Below, piece by piece: positions 27,844 to 35,495 of a stretch of DNA of 64,000 nucleotides. Numbering within the stretch: the stretch's first letter is position 1; each line of letters opens with the position of its first letter. Below the pieces are notes generated by a model that did not search any database, was not told the origin of the DNA, and saw only the letters and a list, made by a program, of their open reading frames with translations. The stretch is from Azospirillum lipoferum. Its GTDB lineage: Bacteria > Pseudomonadota > Alphaproteobacteria > Azospirillales > Azospirillaceae. The position numbers were made by a program, and so were the translations under genes. The stretch covers positions 62,001-126,000 of the forward strand of contig NZ_JALJXJ010000003.1 in NCBI RefSeq assembly GCF_024170005.1. The letters run 5' to 3'.

Positions 27844-28036
27844 GGGGTGACACCGCCTCGCACGGTCAGGGCAACGATTAGGCTTGGAATTTCCCGGCGG
27901 ATAAGGATAAACCCTGTGGGTTCGTCGCGGAACCCTTCCCAGGCTGTCCCGCATCTTTCCGCTGTGGCGCAGGCGCGCCGGGCGTGCTACCAAGCGCGCG
28001 CTTTTTCGTGCGCCTCGCCAACCACCTGTGTCCGGC

Positions 28037-28993
28037 ATGCAGACCTTCCTGGAATTCGAAAAGCCGATCGCCGAGCTTGAAGGCAAGATCGAGGAGTTGC
28101 GGCACCTGACCAATGCCGGCGACATCAACATCGCCGACGAGGTCGCCAAGCTGCAGTCCAAGGTCGACAAGCTCCTGCGGCAGACCTACGCCAAGCTCAC
28201 GCCCGCGCAGAAGGTCCAGGTGGCCCGCCACCCCAATCGGCCGCACTGCCTGGACTATGTGCATGGCCTGATCGAGGACTTCACGCCGCTGGCCGGCGAC
28301 CGCCATTTCGCCGAGGACCGCGCGGTCATCGGCGGCCTGGGCCGCTTCCGTGGCCGCTCCGTGGTGGTGATCGGCCAGGAAAAGGGCAACGACACCGAAA
28401 CGCGCGTCCGCCATAATTTCGGCATGGCGAAGCCGGAAGGCTACCGCAAGGCCCAGCGCCTGATGGATCTGGCCGACCGCTTCAAGCTGCCGGTCGTCTC
28501 GCTGGTCGACACCGCCGGCGCCTTCCCCGGCGTCCAGGCGGAGGAGCGCGGCCAGGCCGAGGCCATCGCCAAGAGCATCGAACGCTGCCTGCGGCTGAAC
28601 GTGCCGATGGTCGCCTCAGTCATCGGCGAAGGCGGGTCGGGCGGCGCCATCGCCATCGCCACCGCCGACCGGGTGCTGATGCTGGAACACGCCATCTATT
28701 CGGTGATCTCGCCGGAAGGCTGCGCGTCGATCCTGTGGCGCAGCTCCGACATGGCGGGCGAGGCGGCCATCGCGCTCCGCCTGATCAGCCAGGACCTGAA
28801 GGAGCTGGGCGTCATCGACCATGTGGTGAGCGAGCCGATCGGCGGCGCCCATCGCGACCCGGCCGAGACGATCAAGAAGCTGGGCGACTGCATCGAGGAG
28901 TCGCTGGGCGAACTCGACGGGCTGGACGGCGCCACCCTGCGCGCCAAGCGCCGCGAGAAGTTCCTGGAGATGGGGCAGAAGGGGCTGGGCTAA
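28037..28993 (+). CDS. accA: Acetyl-CoA carboxylase carboxyltransferase subunit alpha
   Basis: 318 aa. Starts at the ATG at 28037 ([20 protein letters not shown]), the usual family N-terminus; a GTG three codons earlier is possible. With AccD it moves the carboxyl group from biotin to acetyl-CoA, the first step of fatty-acid synthesis. Crotonase-fold blocks include [20 protein letters not shown] and [15 protein letters not shown]. AccD is not adjacent, as is common. Confidence 0.96.
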   Translation: MQTFLEFEKPIAELEGKIEELRHLTNAGDINIADEVAKLQSKVDKLLRQTYAKLTPAQKVQVARHPNRPHCLDYVHGLIEDFTPLAGDRHFAEDRAVIGGLGRFRGRSVVVIGQEKGNDTETRVRHNFGMAKPEGYRKAQRLMDLADRFKLPVVSLVDTAGAFPGVQAEERGQAEAIAKSIERCLRLNVPMVASVIGEGGSGGAIAIATADRVLMLEHAIYSVISPEGCASILWRSSDMAGEAAIALRLISQDLKELGVIDHVVSEPIGGAHRDPAETIKKLGDCIEESLGELDGLDGATLRAKRREKFLEMGQKGLG

Positions 28994-29012
28994 GGCCTCA
29001 GCCCGTGCGGCC

Positions 29013-29034
29013 CTCCCCCGCAATCGCGGGGGAG
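29013..29034. terminator. Hairpin between accA and mgtE
   Basis: Nine-base-pair perfect stem CTCCCCCGC / GCGGGGGAG with a 4-nt loop in the convergent gap. The stretch after it (ATTCTCCCC) is only slightly T-rich. Confidence 0.6.
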
Positions 29035-29042
29035 ATTCTCCC

Positions 29043-30482
29043 CTACAGCAAGAATACCGAAGCCAGCCCCAGAAAGGCCAGGAACCCGACGACGTCCGTC
29101 ACCGTCGTCAGGAACACCGCACTCGACACCGCCGGGTCCACCCCCAGCTTTTCCAGCCCCAGCGGAATCAGGGCACCGCTCAGGCCGGCCACCACCAGAT
29201 TGATGATCATGGCGAGTCCGATGACGACGCCGATCAGCGGGCCGTACCAGACCAGCGCGATCAGTCCGACCATCACGGCGAAGATGCCGCCGTTGATCAG
29301 CCCGACCAGCAGCTCCTTGCCCACCACGCGCAGCGCGTTGGAGGAAGACAGGTCGTGAGTCGCCAGCGCGCGGACGACCACGGTCAGCGTCTGCGTACCG
29401 GCATTGCCGCCCATCGAGGCGACGATGGGCATCAGCACCGCCAGCGCCACGATCTGCTCGATGGTGCCCTCGAACAGCGAGATGACGCCCGACGCCAGGA
29501 AGGCGGTGGCGAGATTGACGGTCAGCCAGCCGACGCGGCTGCGGGCGATGTCGCCGATGCCGCTGAACACGCCGGTGTCGCCCGACCCGCTCAGCTTGCG
29601 CAGGTCGTCCTCCGCCTCCTCGTCGATGATGCGGACGACGTCGTCGACGGTGATGACGCCGATCAGCCGGCCGGCGGCGTCAACCACGGGGGCGGAGACC
29701 AGGGCATATTGCCGGAACAGGTTCGCCACCTCCTCCCGCTCCATGGTCGCGGGGATGACGTCGACCTCGCCGGTCACCAGATCGGCGATGCGCACCGCCC
29801 GGCGCTGGCGCAGCAGGCGCGACAGCGGCACCGCCCCCACGACCCGGTGCATCGGGTCGACGATGAAGATATCGTAGAAGTCCTCCGGCAGCGTGTCGGT
29901 CGCCGCCCGGACGAAATCGATGGTCTTGCCGACCGTCCAGAATTCCGGCACCGCGACCAGCTCGCGCTGCATCATGCGGCCGGCGCTGTCCTCGTCGTAG
30001 GTGAGGTTCTCCTGAACCAGCGCGCGTTCGGCGTCTGGCAGCTTCGCCAGGATCTGCGCCCGCGTCTCCGCGTCCAGATCCTCGATCAGTTCCACCGCGT
30101 CGTCGGTGTCCAGATCGGCGACGGCGTCGGCCAGTTCCTGCGGCTCGAACCGCCCGATCAGCGATTCGCGCAGGTCCGGGTTCAGATAGGACAGCACCTC
30201 GCCGTCCAGCTCCGCCGGCAGCAGGTCGATCAGGTCGGCGCGTTCGGCGGGCTCGGCCTGTTCGATCAGGTCGGCGATGTCGGCGGCATGCAGCCCGTCC
30301 AGCCGGGCCAGCACGGCATCGCGTTCGCGGGCGCGCAACAGGCCGGCGATCTCTTCCACGAAGTCCGGCTCGACACCATAGGGACGCTCGTCCTCCGCCT
30401 CATGCGGATTGCCGTGAGGCTGGGCGGCGACGTCCGGCCCCAAATCGGACCGCGGCTCAGGCGTACGGGGATCGGTGTGCAT
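29043..30482 (-). CDS. mgtE: Magnesium transporter MgtE
   Basis: 479 aa from the ATG at 30482 (GGGAGGG site 7 nt before). Layout: acidic N domain (about 40-155, repeated helices such as ADIADLIEQAEPAERADLI), two CBS domains (about 158-285, with APVVDAAGRLIGVITVDDVV), a linking helix, and five TM helices (about 305-479) including the pore-lining SMGGNAGTQTLTVVVRALA. A Mg2+-gated channel that closes when cytosolic Mg2+ binds the N/CBS domains. I found no recognisable Mg2+ riboswitch in the leader. Confidence 0.93.
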   Translation of the reverse strand: MHTDPRTPEPRSDLGPDVAAQPHGNPHEAEDERPYGVEPDFVEEIAGLLRARERDAVLARLDGLHAADIADLIEQAEPAERADLIDLLPAELDGEVLSYLNPDLRESLIGRFEPQELADAVADLDTDDAVELIEDLDAETRAQILAKLPDAERALVQENLTYDEDSAGRMMQRELVAVPEFWTVGKTIDFVRAATDTLPEDFYDIFIVDPMHRVVGAVPLSRLLRQRRAVRIADLVTGEVDVIPATMEREEVANLFRQYALVSAPVVDAAGRLIGVITVDDVVRIIDEEAEDDLRKLSGSGDTGVFSGIGDIARSRVGWLTVNLATAFLASGVISLFEGTIEQIVALAVLMPIVASMGGNAGTQTLTVVVRALATHDLSSSNALRVVGKELLVGLINGGIFAVMVGLIALVWYGPLIGVVIGLAMIINLVVAGLSGALIPLGLEKLGVDPAVSSAVFLTTVTDVVGFLAFLGLASVFLL

Positions 30483-30850
30483 GCCGGCACCCTCCCTTCG
30501 GCGATGCATTCCCCGGCTGCCGAGATGATTGCCGCCTTGCCGGCGGCAGGGCACCGTCGGCAAGGGAACGGCGGGACGGCTCCGCGACATCGGACGGTGG
30601 CCGGCGGCGTTCGGGGTTTGCGGGTTGTGGAAGGCTTGCCACCGGAGCCCCGGTGCCAAGGGAGCGGCGCCAGCGGAAGCGCCCCCGACATAGAGGCGCC
30701 GCCCCAATTTGTCCAGCCCGCTTCGGCACCGACCGGCCGGTCTGGCCGCTTTTGCCACCATACCCTTGCACCGCCGCAACCCTTCATGCTCCCATGGGGC
30801 CGCGTCGCATCGCTGGCGCCGCATCACGGGGAGAGGGACCGGACACGCCG
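30483..30850. other. Intergenic region between mgtE and the STAS gene
   Basis: 368 nt of divergent promoter DNA. A GCCGCC-TTGCC-GGCGGC hairpin lies at about 30530-30546 in the mgtE leader. I see no M-box pattern, no convincing small gene and no clear -35/-10 pair. Confidence 0.5.
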
Positions 30851-31153
30851 ATGGAGTATGCCTTCACCACCGTCGGCGGTTGCGACGGCATCCTGTTGTC
30901 CGGCCGCTGCACCTACGAGGACGGCACCCGCTTCCATGACATGCTGCGTGACTGGGATTTCGCGGCCAGGCCGGTGGTCCCGATCGACCTGCGTTTCGTC
31001 ACCTTCATCGATTCCGCCGCCATCGGCATGATGTTCATCCTGGCCAACCGCTGCCGCGAGGCCGGCGGCCACATCGTCGCCAGCGGTGCCGCCCCCCACA
31101 TCATCCGGGCGCTGCGCCGCGCCACGCTGGACCGTTACATCGAGTTCCGCTGA
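30851..31153 (+). CDS. STAS-domain protein (anti-sigma-factor antagonist-like)
   Basis: 100 aa, a single STAS domain. Core pattern: ILLSGRCTYEDGTRFHDML, then VVPIDLRFVTFIDSAAIGMM, where the Ser after the Asp is at the usual phosphorylation position, and LANRCREAGGHIVASGA. Such proteins release partner-switch regulators when unphosphorylated. No kinase or phosphatase partner is adjacent, so the target is unknown. Confidence 0.88.
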   Translation: MEYAFTTVGGCDGILLSGRCTYEDGTRFHDMLRDWDFAARPVVPIDLRFVTFIDSAAIGMMFILANRCREAGGHIVASGAAPHIIRALRRATLDRYIEFR

Positions 31154-31156
31154 AAA

Positions 31157-31194
31157 GACGAAGGGCGGTGCCGCACCGTGCACCGCCCTTCGTC
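31157..31194. terminator. Terminator between the STAS gene and the small membrane protein gene
   Basis: Fourteen-base-pair perfect stem (31157-31170 with 31181-31194) with a 10-nt loop. On the minus strand it is followed by TTTT, so it fits best as terminator of the 106-aa gene; it may also stop the plus strand. Confidence 0.8.
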
Positions 31195-31215
31195 CTGGCC
31201 GGTCCTGGACTCCGG

Positions 31216-31536
31216 TCAGGTCGCGTTCGGAACCGCGGCAGCCGCTTCGACGCCGAGCTTGGCGCGGGCCAGGCTGTTCAGCGCCTCGGTATCGGCGAAG
31301 ACATAGCCATTCTCGATCAGCTTCGACGTGTAGTGCTTGTTGTAGAGAAACGCGGCGATGATGCCGGACAGCCCGCCGGTGAAGAAGTACAGAACGGTCA
31401 GAATCAATCCCATTCCCCAGTCGCCACGGAACAGGGCGGGAAGACCGCCGAAGAACAGGGTGGTCCAGCTGAACCCGACCAGCCCCTTCTTGGTAAGCCC
31501 CGTCTGCGGGTGCTTCATCATCACGACAGTTGCCAT
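31216..31536 (-). CDS. Small membrane protein with a TTLFFGGLPALFRGDW motif
   Basis: 106 aa from the ATG at 31536 (GGGGGAT 5 nt before). MMKHPQTGLTKKGLVGFSWT precedes two membrane helices (about 27-42 and 47-72) and the tail HYTSKLIENGYVFADTEALN. The motif GFSWTTLFFGGLPALFRGDW is shared by a widespread family of short membrane proteins, sometimes labelled HrgC-like or DUF2628-like; I am not sure of the name. Function unknown. Confidence 0.7.
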   Translation of the reverse strand: MATVVMMKHPQTGLTKKGLVGFSWTTLFFGGLPALFRGDWGMGLILTVLYFFTGGLSGIIAAFLYNKHYTSKLIENGYVFADTEALNSLARAKLGVEAAAAVPNAT

Positions 31537-31932
31537 CAAATCCCCCATGCGATCCGCAGCGGGAATGGTTTGGTACGGCACCATTCATCCCACACTTCGT
31601 AACGAAGGATATTATCCCTTTCGACAGACAGCAAGAGCAGTACAGGAGAATTCCGGACCGGTTATTCTCTGCTGGCATCATTCTAACGATGACATTTTCT
31701 TCATATTATCGAGTACGATATCAAGTACTGCGTCATCTCATGGCCGAGCCGGCTGAATGCCACCGACTGCCGGCGCCCGCCGCAGAAGGAAGTCATTGGC
31801 CGGCAGGGCGGCGGGAGGGGCACCCCGAAGACCCCGCCCTGCCCGGTAGAGTGCCTTCCAATGCGCCGTTGACCGTCATTGTCATAAAACCGCAACACTG
31901 ACGTCTGCCTCCGATCCACCTTTGGAGCAACC
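31537..31932. other. Intergenic region with an AT-richer island
   Basis: About 31590-31745 is clearly poorer in G+C than the surroundings. It carries the short palindrome CTTCGT-A-ACGAAG (31595-31607) and the pair AGTAC/GTACT (31712-31729). The rest is GC-rich leader of the PAP2 gene. I see no convincing ORF. Confidence 0.5.
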
Positions 31933-32646
31933 TTGGAGTTCCTGCATCGTCTCGACCAGACGCTGCTGCTCTGGCTGAACCAGTTCGCCGGACACAGCGC
32001 GGCTTTGGACATGGCGGTGCGCGGGATCGCCAACATCTATCTGGTCAAGCTCGGCCTGTTTGCCGCCGCGCTGTGGTGGCTGTGGTTCCGCCGGGAGGAG
32101 ACAAAGGCCGGACGCCGGCTGGTGGTGGACGCCATCGCCGCCGTGGTGCTGGCGGTGGCGGCCTCCATCCTGATCCAGGCGGTGATGCCGGCCCGGCCGC
32201 GCCCGCTGCACGACACCGGCATCCCCTTCGTCCCGCCCATCGGCCAGAGCCGCGAGGCGCTGAAGAACTGGAGTTCCTTCCCCAGCGACAATGCCGCCCT
32301 GGGCTTCGCGCTGGCCGCCACCTTCTTCCGCGCCTCGTGCGTCTGGGGGCTGCTGGCCTGCCTGTGGGCGGCGCTGGTGATCGCCCTGCCGCGGGTCTAT
32401 CTGGGCCTGCATTACCCCGGCGACGTCACCGGCGGCGCCCTGCTGGGCATCCTCGCCGCCTTCGCCGTCGCCCGGCTGCTGCCGATGGGCGGCGTCTACC
32501 GGTTGGTCGGCTGGACGGAGGAGCGCTGGCGCCCCTGGTTCTACAGCGCGGCCTTCCTGGCAATCTACGAGATGATGGTGCTGTTCGAGGATCTCCGCCG
32601 CGCCGCCGGGGGAGCATCGAAGCTGCTGCACACGTTCGTGGGGTAG
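31933..32646 (+). CDS. PAP2-superfamily phosphatase, undecaprenyl-diphosphatase-like
   Basis: 237 aa, start TTG 31933 with GGAG five nt before. Five or six TM helices. Motif 1 is ARPRPL (about 87-92), motif 3 is RVYLGLHYPGD (154-164, nucleophile His160). Motif 2 is FPSDNAAL (116-123): the usual His of PSGH/PSDH is Asn120 here. Such enzymes recycle undecaprenyl diphosphate or dephosphorylate lipid phosphates at the periplasmic face. The changed residue makes activity uncertain. Confidence 0.8.
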   Translation: MEFLHRLDQTLLLWLNQFAGHSAALDMAVRGIANIYLVKLGLFAAALWWLWFRREETKAGRRLVVDAIAAVVLAVAASILIQAVMPARPRPLHDTGIPFVPPIGQSREALKNWSSFPSDNAALGFALAATFFRASCVWGLLACLWAALVIALPRVYLGLHYPGDVTGGALLGILAAFAVARLLPMGGVYRLVGWTEERWRPWFYSAAFLAIYEMMVLFEDLRRAAGGASKLLHTFVG

Positions 32647-32656
32647 AGCCCAAATA

Positions 32657-32696
32657 CGAAAAAGCCCGCTCGGTCTCGCGACCTGCGGACTTTTCG
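32657..32696. terminator. Bidirectional terminator between the PAP2 gene and tRNA-Leu
   Basis: Imperfect long hairpin: CGAAAA...CCGC with GCGG..TTTTCG, and an inner GGTC-TCGC-GACC. A-rich on the left and T-rich on the right, so it can stop both strands. Confidence 0.75.
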
Positions 32697-32738
32697 TCAG
32701 TCCCGTATCCCCGGGATGGTCCCATCTGCATGGGAGAG

Positions 32739-32823
32739 TGGTGCGGTCGAGAAGACTCGAACTTCCACGGGTTGCCCCACAGCGACCTCAACGCTGCGCG
32801 TCTACCAATTCCGCCACGACCGC
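32739..32823 (-). tRNA. tRNA-Leu (anticodon GAG)
   Basis: 85 nt including an encoded CCA. On the minus strand it begins GCGGTCGTGGCGG with the acceptor stem GCGGTCG/CGACCGC and discriminator A. The anticodon stem is CAGCG/CGCTG with loop TTGAGGT, giving anticodon GAG (reads CUC/CUU). A long class II variable arm (TGGGGCAACCCG) and T-loop GTTCGAGTC are present. No integrase or att repeat is adjacent. Confidence 0.96.
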
Positions 32824-32996
32824 ATCAGGCTGGTAGTCCCGACGCTCGCTCGCGCGCCTCATCGGGTGGAGCGGGTAGATATCAGCTTCCCGAGGGGCGA
32901 TCAAGCGCTACAATCATCATCTGCGAAGAAAAATTCGGACCGGCCCTCCGGCCGCTCCACCCGCACTGTTACAGACACGGTTAGAGACCCCATCGA

Positions 32997-33728
32997 ATGA
33001 CCTCCCCGACCAGCCTGTCCGCCAGTCAAACCCAGTCCGACACCCTCGCCCCGCGCCAGCCGATCGAGTGGCGCATCTCTGACGAGCCGGTGCCCTACCC
33101 CGACGCCATCGCCGAGATGGAGGCGCGCGTCGAGGCGATCCGCGCCGGTGCTGCACCCGAACTGGTCTGGCTGCTGGAACATCCGCCGCTCTACACCGCC
33201 GGCACCAGTGCCAGGGACGAGGATCTGCTGGAGGCCGACCGCTTCCCCGTCTACCGCAGCGGGCGCGGCGGCCAGTACACCTACCACGGGCCGGGACAGC
33301 GGGTTGCCTACGTCATGCTCGACCTGAAGGCGCGCGGCGCCGACATCCGCGGCTTCGTCCGCGACCTGGAGGAGTGGATCATCCGCACGCTCGCCGCCTT
33401 CAATATCAGGGGCGAGCGGCGCGAAGGCCGCGTCGGCATCTGGGTCGACAAGCAGCCCTATGGCGGGCTGAAGGGGCAGGAGGACAAAATCGCCGCCATC
33501 GGCGTGCGGGTGCGCCGCTGGGTCAGCTTCCACGGCATCGCCCTGAACGTGGAGCCCGACCTGTCCCACTTCGGCGGCATCGTCCCCTGCGGCATCGCCG
33601 AGCACGGCGTCACCTCCATCGTGGCCCTGGGCCAGCTGGTGACGATGGAGGATGTCGACTCCGCCCTGATCGCGGCATGGCCGGAGGTGTTCGGCGGCCC
33701 GATGCGGGGCGGCGAGCCCGAAGCCTAA
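32997..33728 (+). CDS. lipB: Octanoyltransferase LipB
   Basis: 243 aa. Transfers octanoyl from acyl-carrier protein to lipoyl domains, first step of lipoate synthesis. Signature [19 protein letters not shown], conserved Lys in [19 protein letters not shown], and catalytic Cys in [15 protein letters not shown]. Ends with the family's usual tail. Relevant to lpdA, since the E2 partners need lipoate. Ribosome site weak. Confidence 0.95.
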   Translation: MTSPTSLSASQTQSDTLAPRQPIEWRISDEPVPYPDAIAEMEARVEAIRAGAAPELVWLLEHPPLYTAGTSARDEDLLEADRFPVYRSGRGGQYTYHGPGQRVAYVMLDLKARGADIRGFVRDLEEWIIRTLAAFNIRGERREGRVGIWVDKQPYGGLKGQEDKIAAIGVRVRRWVSFHGIALNVEPDLSHFGGIVPCGIAEHGVTSIVALGQLVTMEDVDSALIAAWPEVFGGPMRGGEPEA

Positions 33729-34237
33729 TACTTCTTGAACCCGCCGGCGGCCGGGGTGGCGGCCGGATTGCCGGCGGGGTTCACGCGCGGGTCCTGATTG
33801 TCCACCGACTGCACGGTGCAGTTGGTCGAATCGCCGTTGCGGAACAGGTAGATCTTCTTGCGGTCGGCCTTCTTGCCGGGGTCGCGCAGGTTCAGCCCAT
33901 GGCCGAAGGCGACGCCCAGCACCTCGCCCTTGTAATAGGCGCGGAAACGCATCGGCTCGATCTCGTTGAAGCGCAGGGCGGCGCAGTCCTTGCTCAGCTC
34001 CTTCTCGAAGCTGCCGGCCTTGCGCCAGTCCTCCTTGGAGCGGATCGTCATCCATTGCGAGGGCAGCGCATATTGCACGATGGGCGGCGCGATGGGCAGG
34101 CTCGTTCCCGGCTGCGGCGGCGCCTGATGACCCGGCTCCGTCCGCTCCAGCGCACCAGCCAGCACCGGGGCGGCACTCAACAGCACCAATCCGCACGCCC
34201 AGCAGGCCACCACGTTGCGCGCGTCAAATCCGGACAT
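33725..34237 (-). CDS. Hypothetical exported protein, 170 aa
   Basis: Start at 34237 with AAGGAG about 10 nt upstream. A hydrophobic signal-like segment (about 8-27, [20 protein letters not shown]) is followed by a Pro-rich stretch. The core runs from [20 protein letters not shown] through [20 protein letters not shown] to [17 protein letters not shown]. The C-terminus is rich in Pro/Ala/Asn. No family recognised. Overlaps the upstream gene by 14 nt and touches lipB tail to tail. Confidence 0.65.
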   Translation of the reverse strand: MSGFDARNVVACWACGLVLLSAAPVLAGALERTEPGHQAPPQPGTSLPIAPPIVQYALPSQWMTIRSKEDWRKAGSFEKELSKDCAALRFNEIEPMRFRAYYKGEVLGVAFGHGLNLRDPGKKADRKKIYLFRNGDSTNCTVQSVDNQDPRVNPAGNPAATPAAGGFKKY

Positions 34238-35114
34238 CGAACCCACGCTCCTTGACTTCACCAACCGGGACCTCGTCAACCGGCTTCTCCTTCGCCGACA
34301 TTGATTTGGAAGGCGCAGCGGTCGCCGTATCCCCCAACCGGCCTTCGAGCGTCAGCGACAGCTCCATGCCCTCGCCTTCAGCCGGGGTGCCCAGCGGCGA
34401 CAGCGTCACCGCGCCTTCCAACCCCTGCGGTGGTGCTGCCATTGCCGAGGTCAGCGTCTCCATGACAGGGCCCAGATCGTCGATGGCGACCCGGTCGGTC
34501 TCGACCGTCAGCCCCCTGCCCGGCCGGATGGCGGAGCGCAGCGCGCCAAGCACCCGGACCAACCCCTCCCCCTTCTCCTCCGCCGGCATCCGCGACAGCG
34601 TCAGGGCCGCATTATCCAGCCGCACCTCCGCCTGCCCGCCGGCCACGGCGAGGCCGATGCCGCTCAGTTCGACCGTCACATCCTGCCGCGCATCCCCCGC
34701 CAGCGGCCGCAATTCGCCCGCCGGTCCATCCAGCGCCGCGACGGCGGCCCGGCGCTCCGCAGCGCCGAAGCGGGCGACCAGTGCCGTCTCCGCCGCTGTG
34801 GCCCCGGTCCCGTCCATCCCGAAGGCGGCCAGCAGCCGTCCCAGATCACGCGCCAGCGCCTGGATCGCCGGTTCCAGCCGGTCGGCAAGCTCGACGACCG
34901 GCGGTTCGGGCCGCCGCCCCAGCGCATCTTCCGCGGCCTCCGGCCCCAGGCTGAGGCGGACGGCCGGATCACGCCCCGGTACAGCGGAAGTTGTTTTGGG
35001 AGCAGGGGCAGTCACCAGCCCACGTCCAACCTTACCCTTCGCCTCCGCCGCCTTGGCGAAGACGCCGGTGAGCATGGCCTTCATCCCGGCCACATCCGAC
35101 TTGCTGGCGGTCAT
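34224..35114 (-). CDS. Hypothetical protein, 296 aa
   Basis: No known family. It has no signal peptide or TM helix. Residues 1-60 are Ala/Lys-rich and probably flexible; about 70-260 looks like an alpha/beta domain with repeated strands (QDVTVELSGIGLAVAGGQAEV, GRGLTVETDRVAIDDLG, GLEGAVTLSPLG). The tail is charged (KSMSAKEKPVDEVP). Overlaps the exported 170-aa gene by 14 nt, so the two are probably translated together. Ribosome site weak; start uncertain. Confidence 0.6.
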   Translation of the reverse strand: MTASKSDVAGMKAMLTGVFAKAAEAKGKVGRGLVTAPAPKTTSAVPGRDPAVRLSLGPEAAEDALGRRPEPPVVELADRLEPAIQALARDLGRLLAAFGMDGTGATAAETALVARFGAAERRAAVAALDGPAGELRPLAGDARQDVTVELSGIGLAVAGGQAEVRLDNAALTLSRMPAEEKGEGLVRVLGALRSAIRPGRGLTVETDRVAIDDLGPVMETLTSAMAAPPQGLEGAVTLSPLGTPAEGEGMELSLTLEGRLGDTATAAPSKSMSAKEKPVDEVPVGEVKERGFDVRI

Positions 35115-35204
35115 CCCGGCCGTCGTCCCCTAACCACAAGGCTCAAAACCCGCACCCACCGCCAGCATGCCGCCATCATGGTTAGCGGAACGCTAATGCA
35201 GCAC

Positions 35205-35495
35205 TCACACCGTCGGCCGCTGCTCGAATCCGGCCATGCCCGGGTCCTGCTCCGGCTCGGACACCACGTCGCGGACGATGGCGGAGGGCGGGCCGCGGCG
35301 GCAGGCCTCCAGCATACGGTCGACGGCGTCGGCGGGGCCGGCGAACAGGGCCTCCACCGTGCCGTCGCTGCGGTTGCGCACCCAGCCGCTCAGGCCCAGC
35401 CCGCCGGCCTGATCGACGGTCCAGCCGCGATACCATACGCCCTGCACCTTGCCCTGGATGCGGACGCGCACCGCCTTCCTGTCGACGGCACTCAT
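35205..35495 (-). CDS. acyP: Acylphosphatase
   Basis: 96 aa. Hydrolyses carboxyl-phosphate bonds of acyl phosphates. Signature RVRIQGKVQGVWYRGWTVDQ (catalytic Arg in the VQGVWYR loop) and GLSGWVRNRSDGTVEALFAG (catalytic Asn in VRN). Its ATG overlaps the fadD stop (ATGA), so the two are translationally coupled. Confidence 0.95.
   Translation of the reverse strand: MSAVDRKAVRVRIQGKVQGVWYRGWTVDQAGGLGLSGWVRNRSDGTVEALFAGPADAVDRMLEACRRGPPSAIVRDVVSEPEQDPGMAGFEQRPTV

Noticed and set aside
31530-31901. 123-codon plus-strand ORF
   Set aside because: Overlaps the start of the 106-aa gene, has no ribosome site, and shows no coding-type composition.
32650-32996. tRNA-Leu as a possible integration site
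   Set aside because: No integrase, no repeat of the tRNA 3' end downstream, and normal housekeeping genes on both sides.
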